A stretch of 64,000 nt of DNA. Origin: Rhodococcus jostii NBRC 16295 (GTDB lineage: Bacteria; Actinomycetota; Actinomycetes; Mycobacteriales; Mycobacteriaceae). Position 1 is the first letter of the stretch. The number at the start of each line of letters is the position of its first letter. A program made the translations under genes and the position numbers. Under the pieces are notes generated by a model that was not told the DNA's origin, did no database searches, and saw nothing but the letters and a program-made list of their open reading frames with translations. This document shows, piece by piece, positions 34,376 through 43,347 of the stretch. The stretch spans positions 1 through 64,000 of the forward strand of contig NZ_BCWY01000009.1 in NCBI RefSeq assembly GCF_001894825.1. Direction: 5' to 3'.

Positions 34376-35728
34376 TCAATTCTCGCGGCGTGAAACCACG
34401 ATCTCACGGGCGCGGATCGCTTGGTGGTGAGCGATCGCGGGAGCTAATCCTAGGTGGGAGTCGGGCTGCAGGAGATTCTTGATGGTGTCGGTGTCGAGTT
34501 GGGAGGTCATGCGGGGATCGACGGCGAGGGCATCGGTGAACGAGGTCGCGGTGGTGCTCGCGGTCTGCGCTGCGTCGTAGACGACTTCGTGTGCGAGTTG
34601 TCGGCCGATGGTTTCGCCGAGGCGCAGCATGATGGCCTCGGAGGCGATCATGCCGCCGGACAGGTCGAGGTTGCTGCGCATCCGTCGGGGGTCGAGTTGC
34701 AAGTTGGCCACGATCAGGTGGATGCGGGCCAGCGTGTCCGCGGTCAACTCGCACGCGTGTTGCTCGACGTCGAAGAGGGCGGAGGGGGCGTTGTCCGCGT
34801 CATGTTCGCTGATTGCCGATTCGAGGGCGAGCGGCACGAGCGCCCTGATCTCGGCGGTCATCCCGATGATGTCCTGGCACAGTTGCGGATTGCGTTTGTG
34901 GGGCATGGTCGAACTGCCGACCGTTCCGGCGGGGACGGGTTCTTCGACCTCGTGATATTCGGTCTTCATGAGTTGGTAGATTTCGCGGGCGATTTTGCCG
35001 CTGGTCGTGGCGATCAGGCCGAGGACGGTGACGAACTCCGCGAAGTGGTCGCTGATGCTGCGGGACGGCACCGCCATCGGAGTCAGGCCCAGGTCGGTGG
35101 CCACGGCCCGTTGCAGGGTGCCGGGATCCTCACCGAGGGAGGCGGAGGTGCCGGCGGCGCCGCCGAGGAGGGCGACGAACAGGCGGGGACTGATCTGATC
35201 GAGACGGTCGAGGTGCCGGACGTATTCGTCGATCCACCCGGCGGTCTTGAATCCGAAGGTGATGGGGACGGCGTGCTGGCCGTGGGTGCGGCCGGCCATG
35301 ATCATCTCCGCCCCGCGTTCGGTGAGATCGGCGAGCACGGTGAGGATGTCGGTGATCTGGCCGCAGATGATCGTGTGGGCGCGCCGCAGCAGCAGGACAT
35401 CCCCGGTTTGGGTGATGTTCTGGGTGGTGGCTCCCCAGTGCACCCAACCGCCGTCGTCGCCGGCCGCTCGGGCCAGTTCGACGATCAGGGGCATCAGGGG
35501 GTGGCTGGTCCGGTCGATCTCGGCGTTGATCCGGTCTGAGTCCAGTCGGTCGAGATCGCAGGCCCGGCTGATCGCCTTCCCGGCGTCGGCCGGGATGAGC
35601 CCGAGGTCGGCCTGGGCCCTCGCGAGGGCGGCCTCGACGTCGAGCCAGGCCTGCCAGCGTGCGGGTGTGGAAAACAGTTGCTCCATGCCGGTGCCGGGCA
35701 CTCGCGCGGAGGTGAAGCGTTTCTTCAT
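34376..35728 (-). CDS. Fumarase/aspartase-superfamily lyase, PcaB/adenylosuccinate-lyase-like
   Basis: 450 residues. Three conserved superfamily regions occur in order: WGATTQNITQTGD (about 97-109), GRTHGQHAVPITFG (about 145-158) and the signature GSSTMPHKRNP (about 272-282), with the catalytic Ser in the flexible loop. It resembles 3-carboxy-cis,cis-muconate cycloisomerase, yet no protocatechuate genes are near, and purB would not sit in an importer operon. Being next to an ABC importer, it probably cleaves an imported carboxylated compound to release fumarate or a related product. Actual substrate unknown. Confidence 0.78.
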   Translation of the reverse strand: MKKRFTSARVPGTGMEQLFSTPARWQAWLDVEAALARAQADLGLIPADAGKAISRACDLDRLDSDRINAEIDRTSHPLMPLIVELARAAGDDGGWVHWGATTQNITQTGDVLLLRRAHTIICGQITDILTVLADLTERGAEMIMAGRTHGQHAVPITFGFKTAGWIDEYVRHLDRLDQISPRLFVALLGGAAGTSASLGEDPGTLQRAVATDLGLTPMAVPSRSISDHFAEFVTVLGLIATTSGKIAREIYQLMKTEYHEVEEPVPAGTVGSSTMPHKRNPQLCQDIIGMTAEIRALVPLALESAISEHDADNAPSALFDVEQHACELTADTLARIHLIVANLQLDPRRMRSNLDLSGGMIASEAIMLRLGETIGRQLAHEVVYDAAQTASTTATSFTDALAVDPRMTSQLDTDTIKNLLQPDSHLGLAPAIAHHQAIRAREIVVSRREN

Positions 35729-35749
35729 GAGCGGGTGTCGCCTTCTCGT

Positions 35750-37549
35750 TCAGGTGGTGGGGACCGCGGTGGCGGCGACGGCGGCGGCTTTGCCGCGGCG
35801 GCCGCGCCGGTCGCCCTGCAGTCGGCTGTTGATGATGAGCACGGCCAGGATGAGGGCGATCTGCAGCGTGCCGTAGGCGGCGGCGGTGCCGAATTCGGAG
35901 GAGTAGATGCGGTTGTAGATCTCCACCGACAGCGGCGGGTAACTGGCCGGGTAGATGACCACCGAGGCCACGTATTCCCCGACGCCGTCGACGAAGGCGA
36001 GCAGGGCTCCGGCAAGGATGCCCTTCGACACCAGCGGGATGGTGACGGTGCGCAACACGGACAGTGGGCCGGCGCCGAGGTTGCGGGCGGCCTCCTCGAG
36101 AGAGGGGTCGATGGTGTCGAGGGCGGCGTTCGTGGACCGGAACACCAGCGGCACGAAGCGGACGAAGTAGGCGATCGGCAGGATCCAGAGGGTTCCGACC
36201 AGGGACAACCCGAGGTTGCTGGGCTGGGGTTCGTTGAAGGCGTTGACGAGGTTGACGCCGATGACCGTTCCGGGCAGTGCCCAGGGCAGCATGACCATGA
36301 TGTCGACGGTGTTGCGGCCGGGCCCGCGCCAGCGGGCGACGACGTAGGAGGCGCAGGCACCGATGGTGATGGCGCCGATCGTGGCGAGGAAGCTCATCTG
36401 CACACTCACCGAGATCGGCAGCAGGCTGGCCGGGTCGGTGAACAGGGTGGTGTAGTTGCCGAGGGTGTAGGTCGGCGGGATGACCTGGGTGGTCCAGGAG
36501 CTGTCGACCGAGAACGAGACCAGGACGATGGTCAGCACCGGTGCCATCAGCAGCACGGTCAGGACCGCGGTCCCGATCCCGGCGACGATCCGGATCGGTC
36601 CTGTACTGACGGTGCGGTCACGCTGGATCCCCTTCGAGAGGCTGCGGTGGGTGCGCCGGCCCTGGTACCACTTCATGCCGATCAGGAACAAGATCGACAC
36701 CATCGCCAGGACGGTGGCCTGCGCGGCCGCGAGTTCCTGGTTGCCGACGGTCTTGGTCGAGACGATCTGCATCGTCAGGGTTTGCACGTTGTAGAGCTGC
36801 GGGGCGGTGAACGAGGCCATCGAGATCATGAACGTCAACAGGGCACCGGAGACCAGGGCGGGGGTGAGCATCGGCAGCAGCACCGTCCGCCATACCCGCC
36901 ACCGGCTCGCGCCCAGGTTGTAGGCGGCGGACTCGAGTGAGGAGTCCATCCCGGCAAGCCCGGCGGCGACGGGGAGGTAGAAGAACGGGTACATGGTGAA
37001 CACGTGCACGAGCAACACGCCGCCGACGCCGCTGACCGACACCGTCGCGGGGTCGACACCGAACCACTGGGACAGTGCCCGGGGGACGATCCCGGTCTCG
37101 CTGTAGAGGAGCACGAACGAGACGGCACCGATCAGCGGTGGCAGTGCCATCGGCAGGATCGCCACCGTCTCGAGGACCCGGCGACCGGGAAAGTCGAAGC
37201 GGTTGAGCAGGATCGCCAGCGCCGACCCGACCAGGCCGCACCCGAGCACCGACGCGACGGAGATCCCGACCGACAGCATCAGCGCGGTGCCGGACGCGCC
37301 GGAGAGGAAGGTGCCGTAGTTGTCGGCGGCACCGTCACCGCCGGTGCTGGTGATCGCGGTGTAGGCCATCGGGATGACGACGAAGAACGCCAGGATCGCC
37401 AGCACCGGGGCGGCGAGGACGTAGACGAACCGGTCCGAGGAACTCCCGGGCAGCCTCGACCGCAGTGACCTGCGGGGTGGACGAGGCGGTGCGGAAGCGG
37501 CGGCGGTGTGGGGCAACGGAGGTTGATCGATCGCGGCCGGGGTGCTCAT
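35750..37549 (-). CDS. ABC transporter permease, two fused membrane domains (FbpB type)
   Basis: 599 residues with two tandem binding-protein-dependent permease domains (about 65-300 and 335-580), each with six helices. The EAA loops are in SSLESAAYNLGASRWRVWRTVLLPMLTPALVSG (about 205-237) and PSLEEAARNLGAGPLSVLRTVTIPLVSKG (about 485-513). The double-domain layout is that of FbpB and 2-aminoethylphosphonate PhnUV-like importers. The start ATG overlaps the TGA of the ATPase gene (ATGA). It pairs with the ATPase and lipoprotein genes upstream to make a complete importer. Confidence 0.88.
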   Translation of the reverse strand: MSTPAAIDQPPLPHTAAASAPPRPPRRSLRSRLPGSSSDRFVYVLAAPVLAILAFFVVIPMAYTAITSTGGDGAADNYGTFLSGASGTALMLSVGISVASVLGCGLVGSALAILLNRFDFPGRRVLETVAILPMALPPLIGAVSFVLLYSETGIVPRALSQWFGVDPATVSVSGVGGVLLVHVFTMYPFFYLPVAAGLAGMDSSLESAAYNLGASRWRVWRTVLLPMLTPALVSGALLTFMISMASFTAPQLYNVQTLTMQIVSTKTVGNQELAAAQATVLAMVSILFLIGMKWYQGRRTHRSLSKGIQRDRTVSTGPIRIVAGIGTAVLTVLLMAPVLTIVLVSFSVDSSWTTQVIPPTYTLGNYTTLFTDPASLLPISVSVQMSFLATIGAITIGACASYVVARWRGPGRNTVDIMVMLPWALPGTVIGVNLVNAFNEPQPSNLGLSLVGTLWILPIAYFVRFVPLVFRSTNAALDTIDPSLEEAARNLGAGPLSVLRTVTIPLVSKGILAGALLAFVDGVGEYVASVVIYPASYPPLSVEIYNRIYSSEFGTAAAYGTLQIALILAVLIINSRLQGDRRGRRGKAAAVAATAVPTT

Positions 37550-38604
37550 GACTGCACCAGCCAGGGCTGCCCGGAGGTCACGCCGACGCAGACGTTGTCG
37601 CCGACCTGGGGTCGGTCCACGCGGTCCGCGATGGTGACATGCAGGGTCCGGTCGCCGGAGGCCACCGTGTAGGTGCTGGTGGCGCCGGTGAATTCGACCT
37701 CGGTGATGTGGCCCTTGAACAGTCCGTGCTCGGGGGCGACGAAGTCGAGGTTTTCCGGGCGCAGGGACACCGCCAGCCGGTCACCGGCGGTGACGGGCCC
37801 GAAGTCCGGCAACGGCGCGGTCAATTCGGTCCCGTCCGCGAGGCCCACCCGTGCGGAGTCGGCATCGACCGCGAGCACCACCACTGCGGAGACGTTGCTT
37901 CGGCCGATGAAGCGGGCAACGAATTCCGTTGCGGGGCGGTGGTAAATCGTCTGCGGGGAGGCGATCTGGTGGACCCGGCCGGCGTCGAGGACCGCGATCC
38001 GGTCACTCATCGCCATCGCCTCGGCCTGATCATGGGTGACGTAGATCGAGGTAATGCCCGCTTCGGTCTGCACGCGGCGGATCTGGGTGCGGGTCTCCTC
38101 CCGCAGCTTGGCGTCCAGGTTCGACAAGGGCTCGTCCAGCAGCAGCACCGACGGCGAGATCACGACCGCGCGGGCCAGGGCGACGCGTTGCTGCTGCCCC
38201 CCGGAGAGTTGCTCGATGCGGCGGTCCTCGTAGCCGGCGAGACCGACCTGCGCGAGGGCGTCGGTGATACGCCGACCGCGGCCCGTCTTGTCGATCTTGC
38301 GGGCCTTGAGACCGTACGCGACGTTCTCGGCGACGCTCATGTGCGGAAACAGCGCATAGTTCTGGAACACCATGCCGGTGTCCCGCTTGTTCGGCGGCAT
38401 GGTGGTGACGTCCTTGTCCCCGAAAAGCACCCGGCCGCTGGTCGGGGGAACGAAGCCGGCGATGATCCGCAGCAGCGTCGACTTCCCACAGCCGGAGGGG
38501 CCCAGGAGGGTGAACAGCTCACCGGCGGCGATGGTGGTGTCCATCTGGATGGTCGTGGTCGTGCCGTAGTTCTTGTGAATGTCGTCGAGTTTGATCGGTA
38601 TCAC
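37546..38604 (-). CDS. ABC transporter ATP-binding protein (Fbp/Pot type)
   Basis: 352 residues from GTG 38604; longer in-frame readings would intrude into the lipoprotein 3' end. Walker A GPSGCGKST (about 36-44), Q-loop FQNYALFPHMSV (about 82-93), signature LSGGQQQR (about 135-142), Walker B VLLLDEPLSNLD (about 155-166), H-loop VTHDQAEAM (about 192-200) and a C-terminal TOBE domain (about 275-350, LRPENLDF) are all present. It energises the adjacent permease. The TOBE domain is typical of polyamine, iron and aminophosphonate importers. Confidence 0.9.
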   Translation of the reverse strand: MIPIKLDDIHKNYGTTTTIQMDTTIAAGELFTLLGPSGCGKSTLLRIIAGFVPPTSGRVLFGDKDVTTMPPNKRDTGMVFQNYALFPHMSVAENVAYGLKARKIDKTGRGRRITDALAQVGLAGYEDRRIEQLSGGQQQRVALARAVVISPSVLLLDEPLSNLDAKLREETRTQIRRVQTEAGITSIYVTHDQAEAMAMSDRIAVLDAGRVHQIASPQTIYHRPATEFVARFIGRSNVSAVVVLAVDADSARVGLADGTELTAPLPDFGPVTAGDRLAVSLRPENLDFVAPEHGLFKGHITEVEFTGATSTYTVASGDRTLHVTIADRVDRPQVGDNVCVGVTSGQPWLVQS

Positions 38605-38645
38605 GGCGAATGCTCCAGTGAAAAGAGGTGGGTACGGGGTCGAGT

Positions 38646-39680
38646 TCAGCTGCGGTTCTTGATGTTCTGGACCCAGTAGTCCATCCATCCGGCTTCGAAT
38701 TCGTTGATCGTGTGCCAGTCGACCGGCATCTCGTCGAGTCCGACCTCGGCCAGCCAGGACGGAGGCTGCTCGAGCGGCACGGTCGGAAGTTGAAAGGACT
38801 TGTCCGCCAACATCTGCTGAGTGGTCGGTTGGAGGAGGAAGTTCAGGAAGGTGTCGGCGGTCTCCCCGTGCGGTCCGTCCTTGATCTTGCCGACCCCATC
38901 GAGCAAAACGGGGGCGCCCGAGGCGGGCATGACCGGAGTGAACGGAGCGCCCTTGCTGCGCTGGACGAGGATGTCCTGCAGATTCCAGATGCTGACCGGG
39001 GCCTCCTGCCGTTGGATGCGCAGGTAAAGATCGCTCGGGTTGGCCGGATAGTCCTTGGTGTTGCGGTCCAGCGCTCGCAGGAAGTCGTAGCCGGCATCGG
39101 GTGCGCCGGTCTCGGCCGCGGCGCGGCCGATCAGGGCCGAGAAGATGCTGCGCATCGTGCCGGACGCGGCGACGTCGCGGAGCAAGATCTTTCCCTGCAT
39201 GTCGGGTTCGACCAGGTCACCCCAGTCTTTCGGTGCCTGCTCGGGGGTGAGCATCGTGTTGTTGTAGAAGATGACCTCGGCCATCCGCATCTCACCGAGC
39301 CACAGATTGTCCGCCCCGCGGTACTGCTCGGGGACCCGGTCGATCACCTCAGCCGGCGGAGGGGTGAGTAGATCGGCGTCGACGCCCTGCCCGAACTGCT
39401 GGGAGGTTCCGCCCCACCAGATGTCCGCCTGCGGGCGGTTCTTCTCGGCGCGGACACGCTGCAGGACTTCGCTGGCACCGAGTGTGAGCATCTGCACCCG
39501 CCCCTTGTACTCCGGATGGGCGGCCTCGAAGGCGTCGACGACCTGCTGGGCGATGACCTTCGGCCGCGAGGTGTAGATGGTCAGGGCCACCGAGTTCGGT
39601 CCCGAGGACAGCCCGCACGCGGACAGGCCCAGGACCAGGGCCGTAATGACGCCCAAGGCGGCGATCAGCCGGATCCTCAT
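38646..39680 (-). CDS. ABC transporter substrate-binding lipoprotein (FbpA-like)
   Basis: 344 residues. A lipoprotein signal peptide ends in the lipobox LSAC with Cys at about residue 22, so the protein is anchored outside the membrane. The mature part starts LTIYTSRPKVIAQQVVDAFEAAHP and includes ADIWWGGTSQQF (about 86-97), matching type II binding proteins of the FbpA/aminoethylphosphonate/putrescine-like cluster. The iron-binding double tyrosine of FbpA is not seen, so the ligand is more likely an organic anion. First gene of the operon; the palindrome TAGATCGATCTA is about 100 bases upstream. Confidence 0.87.
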   Translation of the reverse strand: MRIRLIAALGVITALVLGLSACGLSSGPNSVALTIYTSRPKVIAQQVVDAFEAAHPEYKGRVQMLTLGASEVLQRVRAEKNRPQADIWWGGTSQQFGQGVDADLLTPPPAEVIDRVPEQYRGADNLWLGEMRMAEVIFYNNTMLTPEQAPKDWGDLVEPDMQGKILLRDVAASGTMRSIFSALIGRAAAETGAPDAGYDFLRALDRNTKDYPANPSDLYLRIQRQEAPVSIWNLQDILVQRSKGAPFTPVMPASGAPVLLDGVGKIKDGPHGETADTFLNFLLQPTTQQMLADKSFQLPTVPLEQPPSWLAEVGLDEMPVDWHTINEFEAGWMDYWVQNIKNRS

Positions 39681-39778
39681 GAAGTGCTCCTACCTTCCGA
39701 GCACGACCTTCGGCCGCCTCGCTGTGCTGAGCCGGAGCTCCCGAGATGTGGAGTCGATCCGGCTTCGTAAGAATGTGA

Positions 39779-39790
39779 TAGATCGATCTA
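39779..39790. promoter_or_regulatory. Palindromic operator upstream of the importer operon
   Basis: TAGATCGATCTA is a perfect 12-bp palindrome centred on CG, 99-110 bases upstream of the lipoprotein start. Likely bound by the LacI-family regulator encoded at the end of the operon. Confidence 0.5.
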
Positions 39791-39937
39791 CCAGACGATC
39801 TGTGACCTAGATAACCACCCTCCATCGCGGCTGTCAACCCCGGACTTCGGCGACAGTGAATTCCGAAAACCACCCGTGCCTGCGCGGCCGAATACCGCGA
39901 AACCATGACCTACCAGGCCGAGCGCGGCGAGCTCGCG

Positions 39938-40792
39938 GCCTGTACTCCCACATCGATGCCGCCGCCCAGTTGGACGAGTACCGCGACGTCCTGGACTCCT
40001 CGACCCGGAAACGCGTGCGGAAGACGCTCGACAAATCCGGGGCGCGACAGCCTGAAGGCGCTGTCCAAACTCACCACTCTGGTGGACGGGCAGCCGCGGA
40101 TCGTGAGCACGCCACCGCTGATCGTGCCGATCGAGGAGATCTTCAGCGAAACCGAAGCCGAACAGGTCGACTGGGAGCTGATCCGGCGACTGCGCGACGA
40201 CCGTGACACTCTGCAGCCGCCCGACGTGTCCTGTTCGATCGATTCGAGTACCTGTAACGGCACGGAAAGTCGTAGGGGTGGGCAGTGTCGGCACCCGGGC
40301 CTGGATCATCCTGCTCCGCGGCCCGGATGGCGACCCGCTGTTCCTGCAGGCCAAGGAGGCGCAACCGTCGGTCCTCGCCGGATACCTGGACGGCCCGGCC
40401 TTCACGAACCAGGGCGAACGCGTCGTGACCGGGCAACCGCTGATGCAGGCGGCCGGCGACATCCTCCTCGGCTGGCAGCAGGGTCCCGACACCGACGGCG
40501 TGGTGCGGGACTTCTACATTTGCCAACTGCGCGACGGCAAAGGATCCGCCGTCATCGAAGCCATGAATCCCGACACCACGGCCCTCTACGGCCGGCTGTG
40601 CGCCCGGGCACTCGCGTACGCACATGCCCGCGCAGGCGACCGGTTCGCCATCGCCGGCTACCTCGATTCGGACGACGATTTCGACAAAGCGCTGACCGCA
40701 TTCGCCGAAACCTACGCCGACCAGAACGAACCACGCCGCGCTACGGAAGGCGATCGACGACGGCCGGATCACCGCGCACCAGGGAGCATGAT
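39938..40792 (+). pseudogene. DUF2252-family gene, 5'-truncated and frameshifted
   Basis: Segments of one protein lie in order in different frames: YSHIDAAAQLDEYRDVLDSS (from 39938), then DSLKALSKLTTLVDGQPRIV and PPLIVPIEEIF after a shift near 40045, then ARKVVGVGSVGTRAWI and GDPLFLQAKEAQPSV after further shifts near 40225-40255, then YADQNE, and finally ALRKAIDDGRITAHQGA ending at TGA 40792 after a shift near 40720. This is the conserved middle and end of DUF2252 proteins (kinase-like fold). The N-terminal part is gone. At least three frameshifts make it non-functional. Confidence 0.82.
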
Positions 40793-40899
40793 GTCGAGCG
40801 ACAACAGATCCGCCCCCGACCTGTACTCGACTCCCGGCGCTGTTCGGCACGGGCGGGCGTTCGCGTTCGCGAGGGCGCCAGCAAGGCCGACGCAGCCCG

Positions 40900-40953
40900 C
40901 GGTCAGTTCCGGCTCAGCCGTGCGGGATCCAGATCCAGTCTTCGCAGCAGCTG
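40900..40953. repeat. 54-bp repeat at the copB 3' end (right member)
   Basis: Native position of the sequence duplicated at 32641-32694, covering the copB stop codon and its last 16 codons. Together the copies bracket the importer operon and the pseudogene debris. Confidence 0.85.
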
Positions 40954-42990
40954 GGCGTTGAGTGCGACGACGATGGTGGAGATCGACATCAGGATCGCCG
41001 CGACGGCCGGGGAGATCGCGACCCCGGCGAATGCGAGGACACCGGCGGCAAGCGGCACCGCAATGATGTTGTAGCCGGTGGCCCACACCAGGTTCTGCCA
41101 CATCTTGCGGTAGCTGGCCTGCGACAGGTCGATGATCGACAGCACCGCGCGGGGGTCGTCGGCGGCGAGGACGACACCGGCCGATTCGATGGCGACGTCC
41201 GTGCCCGCCCCGATGGCGACGCCGACGTCCGCGCGGGCGAGTGCGGGCGCGTCGTTGACGCCGTCGCCGACCATCGCCACCCGATGGCCGCGCTGTTGCA
41301 GCGCAGCCACTTCGGCGTCCTTGTTCTCCGGCAGCACGTCGGCGAACGCCTCGTCGATCCCGAGATCGGCGGCGACGGCGTCGGCGACCTGGCGGGCGTC
41401 GCCGGTGATCATCGCGACCTTCACGCCGCGGGCGTGCAGCGCGTCGATCGCCTGGCGGGACTCCTCGCGTACGGCGTCCTCGAGCGCCACCGCACCGAGC
41501 ACCTTGCCGTCGCGGACGACGTGGAGGACGGAGGCGCCGCGGTCGATCCAGGCACTAGTGGTGGCCGTGATGTCTTCGGGGACAGCCACTCCGACCTCGG
41601 CCAGCATTGCGGGCCCACCGACCGCGACCTCCTCGCCGTCGACCCTCGCGCGCACCCCGCGGCCGGGCAGCGACCGGAAGTCGGTGGCGGTGCGTCGTTC
41701 GTCCGCGGGCACCTTCGCGGCCGCTTCGGCGACGATGGCCCGCGCGACCGGGTGCTCGCTGTCGGCCTCCACCGCCGCGGCGAGGGCCAGCAGTTCGGTC
41801 TCGCCGACACCGGCGGTGGCGACGACACCCCTGACCGCGTGCCGGCCCTGGGTGAGGGTGCCGGTCTTGTCGAACAGGACGACGTCGACGTTCCGCATAC
41901 GTTCGAGCGCCAGCCGGTCCTTCACCAGCACCCCCGCCTTCGCGGCGCGCTCGGTGGAAATGGCGATCACGAGGGGTATCGCCAGGCCGAGGGCGTGCGG
42001 GCAGGCGATCACCAGAACCGTCACGGTCCGGACGACGGCCTCGTCCACGTTGCCGAGCAGCGACCACACGACGAACGTGAGAAGTCCTGCGATCGAGGCG
42101 AAGTAGAACAGGAACGCCGCGGCGCGGTCGGCGAGGGCCTGGGCACGGGACGAGGACGACTGCGCGTCCGCGACCAGTCGCCGGATGCCGGCGAGGGCGG
42201 TGTCCTCCCCCACCGCGCCCACCTGGATTCGCAGTGCGCTGTCCGTGGCGACGGTGCCCGCGACGACGGTGTCACCGACCGACCGTGGGACGGGAGTGGA
42301 TTCGCCGGTGATCATCGACTCGTCGACCTCCGCGCGGCCGTCCTCGACGGTGCCGTCGGCGGGGATGCGGCCGCCGGCCCGGACGAGTACCCGGTCGCCC
42401 GTGGCGAGTTCGGAGACGGGCACCTCGGTGACGCCGTCGTCGGTGACCTTGTCGGCGGTGTCCGGCAGCAGCGCGGCGAGCGCGTCGAGGGCGCCGGACG
42501 CCGACCCCAGCGCCCGCATCTCCAGCCAGTGACCGAGCAGCATGATCACGATGAGAAGCGCCAGTTCCCACCAGAAGTCGAGGTCGAACCCGCCGATCTC
42601 CAGCGTGGTGACCCACGACGCGAGGAACGCGACCGTGATCGCCATGCCGATCAGCAGCATCATGCCCGGCTGCCGCGACTTCAGTTCGCTCCACGCGCCG
42701 GTGAGGAACGGCGCGCCGCCGTAGAAGAAGATCACGGTACCGACCACCGGCGGAATCCAGGACGCCCCGGGAAAGTCGGGGACGGGGTAGCCGAGGAGGT
42801 CGGCGAACATGTGGCTGAACACCACCACCGGCACCGACAGCGCCAGGCTTACCCAGAACTTCTGGCGGAACACCTCACCGTGCGCCCCGTGACCGGCGTG
42901 CCGATCGGTGTGGCCGCTGTGTGCGTCGTGACTGTCGTGTCCGGTGTGCCGGACCTGTTCCACTTCCTGCTGCTGGTGATCGTGAGACAT
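40903..42990 (-). CDS. copB: Heavy-metal P1B-type ATPase with CPH motif (CopB-like)
   Basis: 695 residues. The N-terminus (about 1-45) is His-rich (HDSHDAHSGHTDRHAGHGAH) instead of an HMA domain. The actuator motif MITGESTPV (about 230), the membrane metal motif ACPHAL (CPH, about 335), phosphorylation site DKTGTLTQG (about 375), HP locus SEHPVARAI (about 415) and hinge GDGVNDAPALARAD (about 580) are all present. CPH pumps of the P1B-3 group export Cu(II)/Ag(I), whereas CPC pumps export Cu(I). Last gene of the copper operon, 37 bases after csoR. Its 3' end is duplicated at 32641. Confidence 0.87.
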   Translation of the reverse strand: MSHDHQQQEVEQVRHTGHDSHDAHSGHTDRHAGHGAHGEVFRQKFWVSLALSVPVVVFSHMFADLLGYPVPDFPGASWIPPVVGTVIFFYGGAPFLTGAWSELKSRQPGMMLLIGMAITVAFLASWVTTLEIGGFDLDFWWELALLIVIMLLGHWLEMRALGSASGALDALAALLPDTADKVTDDGVTEVPVSELATGDRVLVRAGGRIPADGTVEDGRAEVDESMITGESTPVPRSVGDTVVAGTVATDSALRIQVGAVGEDTALAGIRRLVADAQSSSSRAQALADRAAAFLFYFASIAGLLTFVVWSLLGNVDEAVVRTVTVLVIACPHALGLAIPLVIAISTERAAKAGVLVKDRLALERMRNVDVVLFDKTGTLTQGRHAVRGVVATAGVGETELLALAAAVEADSEHPVARAIVAEAAAKVPADERRTATDFRSLPGRGVRARVDGEEVAVGGPAMLAEVGVAVPEDITATTSAWIDRGASVLHVVRDGKVLGAVALEDAVREESRQAIDALHARGVKVAMITGDARQVADAVAADLGIDEAFADVLPENKDAEVAALQQRGHRVAMVGDGVNDAPALARADVGVAIGAGTDVAIESAGVVLAADDPRAVLSIIDLSQASYRKMWQNLVWATGYNIIAVPLAAGVLAFAGVAISPAVAAILMSISTIVVALNAQLLRRLDLDPARLSRN

Positions 42991-43026
42991 GCCTGCTCCC
43001 TCGGAAGCTGCTCTCGGGGTCTGGTT

Positions 43027-43347
43027 TCAGGAACGCACCAGTCGTGCGATGGCGTCGGTGGCTTCCTTGATCTTCGCGTCCGCCTCGGTTCCGCCCGCGA
43101 CGGCGGCGTCGACGACGCAGTGGCTGATGTGGTCTTCGAGCAGACCCAGTGCCACGGCCTGCAGCGCCTTCGTCATCGCGGAGACCTGGGTGAGGATGTC
43201 GATGCAGTACTTCTCGTCCTCGACCATCCGCTGGAGGCCCCGCGCCTGACCCTCGATGCGGCGCAGGCGCTTGAGGTAGTCGTCCTTGGCGCTGATGTAC
43301 CCGTGACCGGCTGCGTGGTCGTGGTCGGTGTTCGGTTGCTCGGTCAT
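43027..43347 (-). CDS. csoR: CsoR-family copper-sensing repressor
   Basis: 106 residues from ATG 43347, which overlaps the copA TGA (ATGA). All-helical DUF156/CsoR fold: [22 protein letters not shown] (about 24-45), the ligand Cys in [13 protein letters not shown] (about 48), and the His and Cys of ISHCVVDA (about 74-77), giving the Cys-x(n)-His-x3-Cys-type copper site as H followed directly by C in this notation. It should release DNA on Cu(I) binding. The likely operator is ATACCCCCCTACCGTAT upstream of copZ. Confidence 0.88.
   Translation of the reverse strand: MTEQPNTDHDHAAGHGYISAKDDYLKRLRRIEGQARGLQRMVEDEKYCIDILTQVSAMTKALQAVALGLLEDHISHCVVDAAVAGGTEADAKIKEATDAIARLVRS

Noticed and set aside
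34454-35539. Plus-strand frame opposite the lyase
   Set aside because: The fumarase-superfamily signatures are on the minus strand; this frame is Gly/Asp-rich with no motif.
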